A stretch of 64,000 nt of DNA from Halomonas sp. GD1P12. Its GTDB lineage: Bacteria; Pseudomonadota; Gammaproteobacteria; Pseudomonadales; Halomonadaceae. Within the stretch, counting starts at the first letter, position 1. Every line of letters starts with the position of its first letter. The position numbers and the translations under genes were made by a program. The stretch covers positions 682,001 to 746,000 of the forward strand of contig NZ_CP107007.1 of the NCBI RefSeq assembly GCF_025725645.1, in the 5' to 3' direction. The notes below the pieces were generated by a model. The model worked only from the letters and a program-made list of their open reading frames with translations, searched no databases and was not told the origin of the DNA. Shown here in pieces: positions 16,789 to 26,098 of the stretch.

Positions 16789-18228
16789 TTATCCGGTCCA
16801 TTGCGTTGCCTGGGCGAAGACCAAAAAGCCCAGCGCAATGACGATCCAGACACAGAATAGCGGGAAGAAAAATTTTACCCATTTTTGCCAAGGCACGCCG
16901 GCCAGTGCGAGCGTCGCCATGAAATAGCCGGAGGTAGGATAAAGAATATTGCCTATTCCATCACCGAGCTGGTAGGCCAGCACGGCGGTCTGGCGGGTAA
17001 CGCCGAGAATGTCTGAAAGCGGCGCCATTAGCGGCATGGTAACCAGTGCCTGACCACTGCCAGAAGGTACGATGAAGTTGAACCCGAGCTGTGCGAAAAA
17101 CATGCCGATGGCTGAAAGCAACGTGGGCAACTCGCCGACCAGGTTACCCAACCCGAACACCAGCGTGTCCATGATCTGACCGTCTTCGAGCATGACCGCG
17201 ACGCCCCGAGCGACACCGGCAATCATTGCGCCCACCAGAACGTCGCGAAAGCCCTGATTGAAACCAGCGCAGATCTCGTCGGTATCGAGCCCCGCGATCA
17301 CCCCGACGACAATACCCATGATGATGAATAGCCCTGCCATTTCCATCATGAACCAGCCCTGGCGCAGTACTCCGTAAACGAGCAGCGCGAAGAAGGCAAA
17401 CGTCGCCGCTGCCGCCAGCTTCTGGCGCAAGTTTGCACGCAGCGCCGGCGTGGTCTCGCCGTGCTGATAGCGTGCGCGTTTTTCGCTTTCCTCTGGATCA
17501 GCGGCCATGAGCCCGGATGTCGGGTCGGCATGAACTCGACGGGCATAGCGCATGACGAAAAAAATCGCCGCGGCCAGCATGACAACAAACGCCAAAATAC
17601 GTAGCCCGTAACCGGAGTAGAGCGGCAGTGCCGAGAGCTGCTGGCCGAGCCCGGTGTTGATCGGATTGAGCACGCCGGTAGTGAATCCCACCGTGGTAGC
17701 GCACAGCGCCACAGCGGCGGCGGTCAACGAGTCAAAGCGCAGCGCGATCATCAGCGGCAATATTACAGGTACGTATACGAGCGCCAGTTCCTGGGTACCA
17801 ATGACCGTGGCGATGGCGGCGAAAACGGTCATGAGCACCGGTATGGTGAGTACGCCACGGCGCGAGAAGCGTCTCGTCAGCTTATCCACCCCGATCTCGA
17901 TGATGCCCGTGCGGCGAAGGACCATGAACATGCCGCCGATCATGAAGGTAAAGAAGACGACTTCGCCGGCGCTCATCAGCCCGTTAGGAATGGCTAACAT
18001 GAAGTCGACCCAGCCGACCGGCGTAGAGTCGATCTGCTGATACGAGTTCGGGTCGATCGTGATCCGTCCGGCAGGGCCAGGCACGCGCTCAAACTGCCCA
18101 GCAGGTACGAAATGTGTGGCAATGGCCGCCAGCGCGATAAAAACGAAAAGTACGGCATAGATGTCGGGAATGCGGCACCAGCTCTTTTTGGCGGGCGATG
18201 GGGGGCGAGATATATCTTGGCGATCCAT
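16789..18228 (-). CDS. yfcC: YfcC family integral membrane carrier (C4-dicarboxylate anaerobic carrier-like)
   Basis: Inner-membrane protein of 479 residues with ~12 hydrophobic segments, of the YfcC/ArcD-like carrier family. Visible family features: IPDIYAVLFVFIALAAIATHFVPAGQF near the N-terminus, the VGFTTGVLNPINTGLGQ segment at mid-protein, and FNFIVPSGSGQALVTMPLMAPLSD with ILYPTSGYFMATLALAGVPWQKW near the end. The substrate is unknown; amino acids or peptides are proposed for relatives. In this setting a ureide, oxamate or carboxylate product is possible. Base composition is a little more AT-rich than its neighbours. Divergent from allE across 241 bases. Confidence 0.8.
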   Translation of the reverse strand: MDRQDISRPPSPAKKSWCRIPDIYAVLFVFIALAAIATHFVPAGQFERVPGPAGRITIDPNSYQQIDSTPVGWVDFMLAIPNGLMSAGEVVFFTFMIGGMFMVLRRTGIIEIGVDKLTRRFSRRGVLTIPVLMTVFAAIATVIGTQELALVYVPVILPLMIALRFDSLTAAAVALCATTVGFTTGVLNPINTGLGQQLSALPLYSGYGLRILAFVVMLAAAIFFVMRYARRVHADPTSGLMAADPEESEKRARYQHGETTPALRANLRQKLAAAATFAFFALLVYGVLRQGWFMMEMAGLFIIMGIVVGVIAGLDTDEICAGFNQGFRDVLVGAMIAGVARGVAVMLEDGQIMDTLVFGLGNLVGELPTLLSAIGMFFAQLGFNFIVPSGSGQALVTMPLMAPLSDILGVTRQTAVLAYQLGDGIGNILYPTSGYFMATLALAGVPWQKWVKFFFPLFCVWIVIALGFLVFAQATQWTG

Positions 18229-18421
18229 TGAGTGCCTCGTACCAGTGGGCCGCTATAGCAGCCTCTGTTGTGTTTTAAAAAACGGCAGAGCCATATGTTC
18301 CTGTTGACGTTCGAATCAGCCCAAACACGTGGGTTGAAACAAAAGTTGTTATAGAAGTTACTATTGGGAGATATGTTTCACAAGCGTTCAATAATGGCTA
18401 CGCTTCATTATGTTCGCTAAA

Positions 18422-18435
18422 TCTTGTATACAAGA
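18422..18435. promoter_or_regulatory. TTGTATACAA operator (site 4) before allE
   Basis: Perfect 14-bp palindrome TCTTGTATACAAGA, the longest copy of the motif, 36 bases from its core to the allE start codon. Confidence 0.65.
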
Positions 18436-18469
18436 CGGGTCCATTTGTTCCTTACCATCAGAGTCAACA

Positions 18470-19291
18470 ATGTCCAATAACTACTACGCCCCCCAGGGCG
18501 GCCATCCGCCGCAGACTCAGCTCACCGCCGACCGGGCGGTGTTCACCGAGGCTTACGCGCTGATTCCGAAAGGGGTGATGCGCGATATCGTGACCAGCAA
18601 CCTGCCGTTTTGGGAAAGCACCCGGGCCTGGGTGCTGGCGCGGCCACTCTCCGGCTTCGCCGAGACGTTTTCGCAGTACATCATGGAAGTGCAGCCGGAC
18701 GGCGGCAGCGACAAGCCCGAGCTCGACCCGAAAGCCGAAGGCGTGCTGTTCGTGGTCGAAGGCGAGCTCACGCTGACCCTCGAAGGCGAGCGCCACGTCA
18801 TGGCGCCCGGCGGCTACGCCTATATCCCGCCGGCCAGTAATTGGCAGGTGCGCAACGACACCCGCGCGCCCGTGCGCTTTCACTGGATTCGCAAGGCGTA
18901 TGAGTATGTCGAGGGCATCGACGTGCCCAATGCGTTCGTGACCAACGAGCAGGAGATCTTGCCCAACGAGATGCCGGGCACCGACGGGCGCTGGTCGACG
19001 ACCCGCTTTGTCGACCCGGCAGATGTGCGCCACGACATGCACGTGACCATCGTCAACTTCCAGCCCGGCGGCGTGATTCCCTTCGATGAAACCCACGTCA
19101 TGGAGCATGGCCTCTACGTGCTGGAAGGCAAGGCGGTGTATCACCTGAACCAGCAGTGGGTCGAGGTGGAAGCCGGCGACTTCATGTGGCTGCGCGCCTT
19201 CTGCCCGCAGGCCTGCTACGCCGGCGGCCCGGGCCCGTTTCGTTACCTGCTTTACAAGGATGTGAACCGCCACGCGGCGCTCAAGTTTTAA
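18470..19291 (+). CDS. allE: (S)-ureidoglycine aminohydrolase
   Basis: Bicupin protein of 273 residues. It releases ammonia from (S)-ureidoglycine, giving (S)-ureidoglycolate, and needs Mn. The first cupin spans about residues 60-125 (AEGVLFVVEGELTLTLEGE). The second spans ~185-260 and carries the metal site in ETHVMEHGLYVLEGKAVYHL. Length fits E. coli AllE (YlbA, 261). The ATG at 18470 begins the recognised MSNNYYAP start; the ribosome site is weak. allA follows after 29 bases, so the two enzymes of the ureidoglycine branch form an operon under the palindrome at 18422. Confidence 0.94.
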   Translation: MSNNYYAPQGGHPPQTQLTADRAVFTEAYALIPKGVMRDIVTSNLPFWESTRAWVLARPLSGFAETFSQYIMEVQPDGGSDKPELDPKAEGVLFVVEGELTLTLEGERHVMAPGGYAYIPPASNWQVRNDTRAPVRFHWIRKAYEYVEGIDVPNAFVTNEQEILPNEMPGTDGRWSTTRFVDPADVRHDMHVTIVNFQPGGVIPFDETHVMEHGLYVLEGKAVYHLNQQWVEVEAGDFMWLRAFCPQACYAGGPGPFRYLLYKDVNRHAALKF

Positions 19292-19320
19292 CTCACCCGC
19301 CCAGGCCAAAGGAGTTTGAT

Positions 19321-19812
19321 ATGCTCGAACTGACCGCCGCGCCGCTGACCGCGGAAACCTTCGCCCCCTTTGGCGAGGTGATCGACGCCCGAACGTCGCC
19401 CTCGTTTGCCATCAACGCCGGGCGCACCCAGCGCCACCATGATCTGGCGCGGGTGGAAACATTAGGCGAGAACGCCCACACGCTGATCAACATTTTCGTC
19501 AGCCAACCGGTAACGCTCCCGCTTGAGCTCACCTTTCTGGAGCGCCACCCCCAGGGCAGCCAAGCCTTCATGCCGCTGCACGGCGAGCGCTTTATCGTCG
19601 TGGTGGCGCCCAAGGGCGATACAATCGACCCACGCGAGGTGCGCGCGTTCGTGACTGATGGCCGCCAGGGCGTGAACTACGCCGCGGGCACCTGGCACGC
19701 GATCAACTCGGTGCTCGAGTGCGAGGGCGAGTTTCTGGTGGTCGACCGGGGCGGGGAGGGCGCCAACTGCGACGAATACCCGCTCGAGATCGTGGTGGCT
19801 CTCGACGAATAG
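19321..19812 (+). CDS. allA: ureidoglycolate lyase
   Basis: Protein of 163 residues, the family length (E. coli AllA is 160). It splits ureidoglycolate to glyoxylate and urea, the end of the pathway visible here. Recognisable segments: LTAETFAPFGEVID at the start, SQPVTLPLELTFLERHPQGSQAFMPL in the centre, and YAAGTWHAINSVL with FLVVDRGGEGANCDEYPL near the end. AAAGGAG precedes the ATG at 19321; the upstream part of the frame overlaps allE and is a shadow. Cotranscribed with allE. The next gene, pyruvate kinase, is functionally separate. Confidence 0.94.
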   Translation: MLELTAAPLTAETFAPFGEVIDARTSPSFAINAGRTQRHHDLARVETLGENAHTLINIFVSQPVTLPLELTFLERHPQGSQAFMPLHGERFIVVVAPKGDTIDPREVRAFVTDGRQGVNYAAGTWHAINSVLECEGEFLVVDRGGEGANCDEYPLEIVVALDE

Positions 19813-19887
19813 CGGCGAGGGCGTTTGCCTGTTCGTCACATTAATTTGCTAAGCTGTCAGCCAACTTCACCAACGATCAGGACTTCC

Positions 19888-21390
19888 ATGAGCCAGCGCA
19901 CCGCACCGCCCATTCGCCGTACCAAGATCGTCGCTACGCTCGGCCCCGCCAGCGACCGCGAAGGCGTTCTCGAAGCCATGTTGAAGGCGGGGGTGGACGT
20001 GGTGCGTCTCAACTTCTCCCACGGCACCGCCGATGACCACCGCGAAAGACTCACGCGCGTGCGCGAGATTGCCGCGCGGCTGGGGAGAAGCGTGGCCGCT
20101 TTGGGTGATTTGCAGGGCCCGAAGATTCGCATCGCGCGCTTCAAGGCAGGAAAGGTCGTGCTCGGGGAGGGCCAGCCCTTCGTGCTCGATATGACGATGG
20201 ATAGCGACGCCGGCGATATTCACGGCGTCGGCTGCGACTACAAGACCCTGGCCGAGGACGTGGCCGCCGGCGACCGGCTACTGCTCGACGACGGCCGCGT
20301 GGTGCTCGATGTCACCCGTGTCGAGGGCCAGCAGGTGCATACCGAGGTCGTGGTCGGCGGCAAGCTCTCCAACCACAAGGGCATCAACAAGCAGGGCGGC
20401 GGGCTCTCCGCGCCGGCGCTGACTGACAAGGACAAGGCGGATCTCAAGACCGCCGTCGAGATCGGCGTCGATTATCTGGCGATCTCCTTTCCGCGCTCGG
20501 CCGCGGACATGCAGGAAGCCCGGCGCCTGCTGGGTGACGAGGGCGCCGAGATCGGCCTGGTCGCCAAGGTGGAGCGCGCCGAGGCGGTGGCGGACGAGGC
20601 CACGCTCGACGGCATCATCGAGGCCTCGGAAGCGGTGATGGTCGCCCGGGGCGATCTGGGCGTGGAGATCGGCGATGCCAAACTGGTCGGCGTGCAAAAG
20701 CGCATGATCAAGCGGGCCCGCACGCTCAACCGCGCGGTGATTACGGCGACCCAAATGATGGAAAGCATGATTTCGGCGCCGCTGCCGACCCGCGCCGAGG
20801 TGTTCGACGTGGCCAACGCCGTGCTCGACGGCAGCGACGCGGTGATGCTCTCCGCCGAAACCGCCGCCGGCGACTATCCGGTCGAAACCATTCAGGCGAT
20901 GGCGCGAGTGTGTCTGGGCGCCGAGCGCGAGCGTACCGTTCAGGAGTCCGGTCACCGCATCCACGAAGGCTTCACCCAGGCCGACGAGACCATCGCGCTC
21001 TCCGCGATGTACGCCGCCAACCACATGAAAGGCGTGGTCGCGATCGCCTGCATGACCGCCTCGGGCTATACGCCGCTGATCGCCTCGCGCATCAGTTCGG
21101 GCCTGCCGATCGTGGGCCTGGCCCATAACCCCATCGCCCAGCGGCGCATGGCGCTTTATCGCGGCGTGGTATCACTGCCTTTCGATACCTCTCGGATGAG
21201 CGCGACCGAGCTCAACGACCGGGCGCTCGAGATGCTCGTCAAGCAGGGCGTGGCACGCCCCGGCGATCACGTCATTTTGACGCGCGGCGATCACATGAAT
21301 GCCCACGGCGGCACCAATACCATGAAGGTGATGTCGATTTCCGATCAGCATCAAAGCGCCCGCGAAAGCGCAAGCGGAGACGCCTCATGA
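19888..21390 (+). CDS. pyk: pyruvate kinase (PykA type)
   Basis: Protein of 500 residues with the full kinase core. [13 protein letters not shown] starts the barrel, RLNFSHG and [13 protein letters not shown] line the nucleotide/K+ site, the pyruvate kinase signature is at [13 protein letters not shown], and [21 protein letters not shown] precedes the [12 protein letters not shown] motif. It makes pyruvate and ATP from phosphoenolpyruvate. The E. coli PykA (AMP-activated type) is closest by pattern. The ATG at 19888 matches the usual N-terminus (MSxRxxRRTK); the frame extends to 19825 without a reason to use it. Overlaps the next gene by four bases (ATGA). Confidence 0.96.
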   Translation: MSQRTAPPIRRTKIVATLGPASDREGVLEAMLKAGVDVVRLNFSHGTADDHRERLTRVREIAARLGRSVAALGDLQGPKIRIARFKAGKVVLGEGQPFVLDMTMDSDAGDIHGVGCDYKTLAEDVAAGDRLLLDDGRVVLDVTRVEGQQVHTEVVVGGKLSNHKGINKQGGGLSAPALTDKDKADLKTAVEIGVDYLAISFPRSAADMQEARRLLGDEGAEIGLVAKVERAEAVADEATLDGIIEASEAVMVARGDLGVEIGDAKLVGVQKRMIKRARTLNRAVITATQMMESMISAPLPTRAEVFDVANAVLDGSDAVMLSAETAAGDYPVETIQAMARVCLGAERERTVQESGHRIHEGFTQADETIALSAMYAANHMKGVVAIACMTASGYTPLIASRISSGLPIVGLAHNPIAQRRMALYRGVVSLPFDTSRMSATELNDRALEMLVKQGVARPGDHVILTRGDHMNAHGGTNTMKVMSISDQHQSARESASGDAS

Positions 21391-21932
21391 ACCTGTCGCG
21401 TCGCAAACTCATCAAAACCGCGCTGGGCGCGGCGCTCGTCGCCAGCGTAGCGACCCCCGCCTTCAATCTCTTCGCCGCCGAGCCAGAGGGGGCGAAAGCG
21501 GCGGCACCAGAGGCCGGGACGCTGCCGCTGACCATTCACACCGAGCAGGGCCCGCATCGGCTGGATGTCGAAGTGGCCGAGACGATCTCGCAGCGCCAAA
21601 AAGGGCTGATGGGACGCGAGCACCTGCCCGAAGAGCGCGGCATGCTGTTTCGCTTCGAGCGCGAGCAGCCCGCGGGCAATGCCTTCTGGATGTTCAATAC
21701 GCTGATCGCGCTGGATATCGCCTTCATCGATGACCAGGGGCGGATCGTCGCGATCAACACCATGCCCCCGTGCGAGTCCGAGACTGCCCGCGAGTGCCCA
21801 ACCTACCTGGCGGGCGCGCCGTTCACCTCGGCGCTGGAGGTCAACGCCGGCTACTTCGAGGCGCGCGGTATTCAGGTGGGCGACTGCGTCTCCGTGCCGG
21901 CGCTGGCCGGCTTCTGCCGGCCCGACGCCTGA
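21387..21932 (+). CDS. DUF192 family protein with Tat-like signal peptide
   Basis: Protein of 181 residues. The N-terminus ([17 protein letters not shown], then [12 protein letters not shown]) looks like a twin-arginine signal peptide with a cleavage site near residue 30. The mature part is a DUF192 domain, with the characteristic [20 protein letters not shown] and [15 protein letters not shown] segments. DUF192 proteins are small beta-barrel extracytoplasmic proteins of unknown function. The start overlaps the pyk stop (ATGA), so translation is coupled to a glycolytic enzyme. Two cysteines near the C-terminus ([10 protein letters not shown]) might form a disulfide. Confidence 0.85.
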   Translation: MNLSRRKLIKTALGAALVASVATPAFNLFAAEPEGAKAAAPEAGTLPLTIHTEQGPHRLDVEVAETISQRQKGLMGREHLPEERGMLFRFEREQPAGNAFWMFNTLIALDIAFIDDQGRIVAINTMPPCESETARECPTYLAGAPFTSALEVNAGYFEARGIQVGDCVSVPALAGFCRPDA

Positions 21933-21951
21933 ATGCTCGCCCGGTGGTGAC

Positions 21952-22812
21952 CTAAACCGCCGGGCGGCGCTTTTTAAAACGCAGTAGAATCAGCCCCACC
22001 CCGGCGACCACCAGGCCGCCGCCGGCGAGCTTGTGTACGCCCAGGGGGTCGCCCATCAGAAGCGCCCCCAGCCCCACCGCCAGTACCGGTACCAGCAGCG
22101 TCATCGGCACCACCTTGTTGACCGGGTGGCGGCGTAGCAGCGCGTACCAGATACCGTAGGCAAGGATCGACGACATCACCGCGGTATAGAACACCGCGCC
22201 CCAGCCGGCCAGGCCCGCCGAGCGAATGGCTTGCCACTGCCCGTTCTCGAAAAGCCAGGAGCCGAGCGCGACCTGGGGCACTGCGAATAGCGCGATCCAG
22301 CCCGCCAGCGCCAGCGGCGCGATGGCTGGGCCGCGCTTGATCAAAAGTTGCGACACCGCCCAGCCCAGCGCGCTCAAAAGCAGAATGCCAAGCGGCAGCG
22401 GCGAGGGCAGCGTGGGGCCACCCGCCAGCACCACCACGCCGGCAAACGATAGCAACAGTCCCGCCAGCCGCTTGGGCCCCAGCTTCTCCTTGAGAAAGAC
22501 GACCGCCAGAATCGTCGCAAACGGCGTGCCCATCTGTACCAAAAGCGCGCCGGTGCCCGCCTCGGACTGACCAAGGCCGATGAACAGCATGGCGAAGTGC
22601 AGCGTACCGAAGGTGACGGATAACAGCAGCAGAAACGGCAGCTGGGCGCGCGGCACCGGATAGAAGGGCACCAGCAGAAGGGCGACCAGCGCAAAGCGCA
22701 GCGTGGTCATCAACAGCGGCGGAAGTTCCGCCACGCCCACCTTGATGACGACGATATTGAGCGCCCAGATGGCCACGACCAGAAGGCCCAGAAGTAAATC
22801 GCGTAGCGGCAC
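21952..22812 (-). CDS. EamA/DMT family metabolite exporter
   Basis: Inner-membrane protein of 286 residues with two EamA repeats giving ten hydrophobic segments, the normal drug/metabolite transporter layout (YdcZ/YedA/RhaT-like length). First repeat: LLLGLLVVAIWALNIVVIKVGVAELPPLL. The second begins near residue 150 with LGWAVSQLLIKRGP. The start is GTG at 22812. Members export amino acids or other small metabolites; the substrate cannot be deduced. It converges with the DUF192 gene and is divergent from the TRAP transporter genes. Confidence 0.85.
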   Translation of the reverse strand: MPLRDLLLGLLVVAIWALNIVVIKVGVAELPPLLMTTLRFALVALLLVPFYPVPRAQLPFLLLLSVTFGTLHFAMLFIGLGQSEAGTGALLVQMGTPFATILAVVFLKEKLGPKRLAGLLLSFAGVVVLAGGPTLPSPLPLGILLLSALGWAVSQLLIKRGPAIAPLALAGWIALFAVPQVALGSWLFENGQWQAIRSAGLAGWGAVFYTAVMSSILAYGIWYALLRRHPVNKVVPMTLLVPVLAVGLGALLMGDPLGVHKLAGGGLVVAGVGLILLRFKKRRPAV

Positions 22813-22983
22813 GGCAGTGTCCTGTCGTTGAAAAGAGGATGATTCAAAGTGGCGCGACCATCATAACAGCCCGGCTCTCTTCCCTTCGCCCTTCAAGTGC
22901 CTACAATAGGCGAGGCGCGCGCGGGCCAACGACCGCCGCGCCCTTGCACATCCCCTATAAAAACCAGATAAAAAGGAATCCTC

Positions 22984-23994
22984 ATGACGCTGACACGCCA
23001 CCTCTCCCGCGCAGGCCTGGGCCTGACCGGTGCCGCGCTCTTGACGCTGGCCGTTTCCGCCCAGGCGCGCGAGCTTTCCGTCTCCACGGTGCTGTCCGAC
23101 GCCTTCCCCTGGGGGCAGGCGGCAGAAAAATGGGCCGAACTTTTGGAAGAGCGCAGCGACGGCGAGCTGACGCTGCGGGTTTACCCCAACTCGCAGCTGG
23201 TCTCCGGTGATCAGACCCGCGAGTTCTCCGCCATGCGCTCCGGACTGATCGATGCCGCGGTGGGCTCGACCATCAACTGGTCGCCCCAGGTGCCGGAGCT
23301 CAATTTGTTCTCGCTGCCGTTTTTCATCCCCGATGTCGCCGCCGTCGACGCGGTGACTAAAGGCGAGGCGGGCGAGATGGTGTTCGAGGCGATCGAGTCT
23401 CGCGGTATCGTGCCGCTGGCTTGGGGTGAGAACGGCTTTCGCCAGGTCTCCAACTCGAGCGGCCCGATCAGCGCCCCGGACGACCTCGACGGGCTCAAGA
23501 TTCGCGTCGTCGGCTCGCCGCTGTTCCAGGACACCTTTGCAGCCCTGGGCGCCGACCCGACCCAGATGAGCTGGACCGACGCCCAGCCCGCGCTGACCAC
23601 CGGCGCCGTCGACGGCCAGGAGAACCCGCTGTCGGTATTCGACGCCGCGCGCATCGACCAGGTCGGTCAGGAGTACCTGACGCTCTGGAACTACATGAAT
23701 GATCCGCTGATCTTCGCGGTTAACCAGCAGGTGTGGGGCTCACTGAGTGAAGAGCAGCAGACTTGGCTTCGCGAAACCGCCGAAGAGGCCGGCGCCTGGG
23801 AAATCAGCATGACCCGCGAGCAGGAGAGCGAGCGCCTGGCGGCGATCGAAGAGCGCGGCGTCACCGTCACCGAGCTAAGTGATGACGAGTACCAGGCCTT
23901 TCGTGAGGCGACCCAAAACGTCCTGGAAAAGTGGGCGCCGCGCATCGGCGAGGAGCTCATGGAGTCGGCGCAGTCGGCCATCGACGCGCGCTAA
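22984..23994 (+). CDS. TRAP transporter solute-binding subunit (DctP type)
   Basis: Periplasmic binding protein of 336 residues with a signal peptide (cleavage probably after AQA, residue ~29). It holds the DctP features GQAAEKWAELLEERSDGELTLRVYPNSQL, the FFIPDVAAVDAV segment and the conserved ligand arginine in LDGLKIRVVGSP (about residue 170). It delivers a carboxylate or similar compound to the DctQM permease encoded next. ATG has an AAAGGAA-like site before it. Divergent from the EamA exporter gene. Substrate not known. Confidence 0.92.
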   Translation: MTLTRHLSRAGLGLTGAALLTLAVSAQARELSVSTVLSDAFPWGQAAEKWAELLEERSDGELTLRVYPNSQLVSGDQTREFSAMRSGLIDAAVGSTINWSPQVPELNLFSLPFFIPDVAAVDAVTKGEAGEMVFEAIESRGIVPLAWGENGFRQVSNSSGPISAPDDLDGLKIRVVGSPLFQDTFAALGADPTQMSWTDAQPALTTGAVDGQENPLSVFDAARIDQVGQEYLTLWNYMNDPLIFAVNQQVWGSLSEEQQTWLRETAEEAGAWEISMTREQESERLAAIEERGVTVTELSDDEYQAFREATQNVLEKWAPRIGEELMESAQSAIDAR

Positions 23995-24005
23995 GCGCCA
24001 GATCC

Positions 24006-24027
24006 GCTACCGGCGTTGGCCGGTAGC
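24006..24027 (+). terminator. intergenic hairpin between TRAP genes
   Basis: Perfect 8-bp stem GCTACCGG / CCGGTAGC with a six-base loop between the binding-protein and small-permease genes. With only a short T-run some bases later, it is more likely an mRNA stabiliser or attenuator that keeps the binding protein in excess than a full terminator. Confidence 0.4.
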
Positions 24028-24047
24028 GCTACCCTTTAGAGGCTACC

Positions 24048-24527
24048 ATGCAACCATTTTCCGATGCGCGCCTCGAGCGCTGGCTGGGCGCGCTATCGTT
24101 GATCGTCATTTCGCTCATCAGTCTGGGTAACGTGGTGACGCGCTACCTGACCGGCGGTTCGTTCTCGTTTACCGAAGAGTTTTCCGTGTTTTTGCTGGTG
24201 GTGCTGACCTTTGCCGGCGCCAGCGTGGCGCTCCGGCGCAACCGCCATATTCGCATCAGCTTTCTCGAGCGCATGCTGCCCGAAAAATGGCGCGGCGCGC
24301 TGATTCTTTTTCAAGGCGCCTGCGGGCTTCTGGTGCTGGCGCTGATTACCTGGTACGGCGGCAAACTCGCCTTTCAGGAGTATCAGTGGGAGTCGTTGTC
24401 GCCCGGGCTTGGACTGCCCCAGTGGTGGTATCTGGTGTGGCTGCCGGTGCTCTCGGCGCTGATGCTTTGGCGCCTCGTTCAGCAGACCCGCGAACGATTG
24501 AGCGGAGACCTGCGCGATGACCCCTGA
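24048..24527 (+). CDS. TRAP transporter small permease subunit (DctQ type)
   Basis: Inner-membrane protein of 159 residues with four hydrophobic helices. Typical DctQ features: FTEEFSVFLLVVLTFAGASVALRRNRHIRI (residues ~44-74) and the terminal W..LPVLSALMLWRLVQQ segment. It forms the permease complex with DctM, encoded next with an 11-base overlap, and is driven by sodium. Translational coupling with dctM is expected from the overlap. Confidence 0.93.
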   Translation: MQPFSDARLERWLGALSLIVISLISLGNVVTRYLTGGSFSFTEEFSVFLLVVLTFAGASVALRRNRHIRISFLERMLPEKWRGALILFQGACGLLVLALITWYGGKLAFQEYQWESLSPGLGLPQWWYLVWLPVLSALMLWRLVQQTRERLSGDLRDDP

Positions 24528-25821
24528 TCTCTGGATGCTGCTCGCCTTCGCCGGGCTCTTGATCGCCGGGGTGCCGGTGGCGTTTTCGCTGGCGCTGGCG
24601 GGCTCGGTCGGTATCGTTACCGGGCTTTCGCCGGATATGCTGGCAACGCTTGGCACCAACACTTACAACAGCATCGCCAAATACCCGTTGATCGCCATTC
24701 CGCTGTTCATTTTGACCGGGCTGATCTTCGAGCGCTCCGGCGTGGCGCTGCGTCTGGTGCGCTTCGCCCAGGCGCTGATCGGCCCGCGCCACGGCGGCCT
24801 TGCGCTGGTCGCGGTGCTGGTGTGCATGATCATGGGCGGCATGTCAGGCTCTGGCCCGGCGGATGCGGCGGCCGTGGCGATGGTGATGCTGCCGAGCATG
24901 ACGAAGGCGGGCTACCCCAAGCCGTTTTCCGCCACGCTGATTGCGGCCTCCGCCTCCACCGCGATTCTGATTCCGCCCTCGGTGGCGCTGATTCTCTACT
25001 CCATCGTGGTGCCCGGGGTGGATCTTCGCGCGCTGTTCGCCGCCGGACTCTTCCCCGGCATTCTGGCGGGACTTTCGCTGCTGATACCGGCGATGCTGCT
25101 GGCCAAGCGCTACGGCTGGGAGGGCAGCACGCCCGAGAGCGATGCCGAGCGCCTGAGCGTGGGCGCGGCGTTCAAGCAGGCGCTGCCGGCGCTGTTTGCC
25201 CCGGTGCTGATTCTCGGCGGGCTGCGCTCGGGGCTATTCACACCGACCGAGGCGGCGGTCGTCGCGGTCGCCTACGGCACGCTGGTGGGGCTTTTTCTCA
25301 CGCGCGAGCTCTCGCTCAAGGATCTCTGGGCGCTGCTGGGCGAGGCGGCGATCATCTCCGGCGTCGTGATGCTGATCATCGCACTGGCCGGGGTGTTCGC
25401 CTGGGCGGGCACCATGCTCGGCACCTTCCGTCATTTGGCGGAGTGGATGATCGGGCTGACCGACAACGGCGCGCTGCTGCTGGTACTGGTGATGCTGGCG
25501 GTGCTGATCGCCGGGATGCTGCTCGATGCCATTTCGATCTATTTGATCCTGATGCCGATTCTGATTCCGGTCATGCAGCACTTCGAGTGGAACCCGGTGT
25601 GGTTCGGTATTTTGCTGGCCATGAATATCGCCATCGGCCAGTTTACACCGCCGGTAGCGGTGAATTTGATGGTCACCACGGAAGTGGCAAAGATCCGTCT
25701 CGAGCATACGCTGGGCTGGGCGCTGGTGTTCGTTGCCGCCATGGCCTGCGCGATGGCCATCGTGGCGCTGTTTCCCGGTATCGCGCTCTGGCTGCCAACG
25801 GTGCTGGGTTACAACGTGTAG
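24517..25821 (+). CDS. TRAP transporter large permease subunit (DctM type)
   Basis: Inner-membrane protein of 434 residues with ~12 hydrophobic segments. Family motifs: PLIAIPLFILTGLIFERSGV (residues ~50-70), GGMSGSGPADAAAVAMVMLP (~107-127) and QFTPPVAVNLMVTTEVAKI near residue 375. It carries the transport pathway and Na+ sites of the TRAP system. The start overlaps DctQ. Last gene of the dctPQM operon. 277 bases, holding a GCTGGCGCCAGC palindrome at 25836-25847, separate it from the next TRAP system. Confidence 0.94.
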   Translation: MTPDLWMLLAFAGLLIAGVPVAFSLALAGSVGIVTGLSPDMLATLGTNTYNSIAKYPLIAIPLFILTGLIFERSGVALRLVRFAQALIGPRHGGLALVAVLVCMIMGGMSGSGPADAAAVAMVMLPSMTKAGYPKPFSATLIAASASTAILIPPSVALILYSIVVPGVDLRALFAAGLFPGILAGLSLLIPAMLLAKRYGWEGSTPESDAERLSVGAAFKQALPALFAPVLILGGLRSGLFTPTEAAVVAVAYGTLVGLFLTRELSLKDLWALLGEAAIISGVVMLIIALAGVFAWAGTMLGTFRHLAEWMIGLTDNGALLLVLVMLAVLIAGMLLDAISIYLILMPILIPVMQHFEWNPVWFGILLAMNIAIGQFTPPVAVNLMVTTEVAKIRLEHTLGWALVFVAAMACAMAIVALFPGIALWLPTVLGYNV

Positions 25822-26098
25822 AGCCCGGGATAGCGGCTGGCGCCAGCGTTTAAAATGCGCGTGAGGCTAAACGTGCGTTTGACCGGGGATTTCATATACT
25901 CGGTCGAAAGAGGGGACGCGTTTTCGCCAAGGGTTGAATTTTTCGCTAAAGTGAATGAACCTTTGCCGCCGATTGGCAGAGTCGCTCCATAGAGTTAACA
26001 GACTGTCTCACAAGCGTTTTGAACGGTATCGCCCAAGGGATCCGATAAACGGGTGGTTTAAAACGAATAATGCTCACAAAAGAGAAAGAGGTGTGCCC

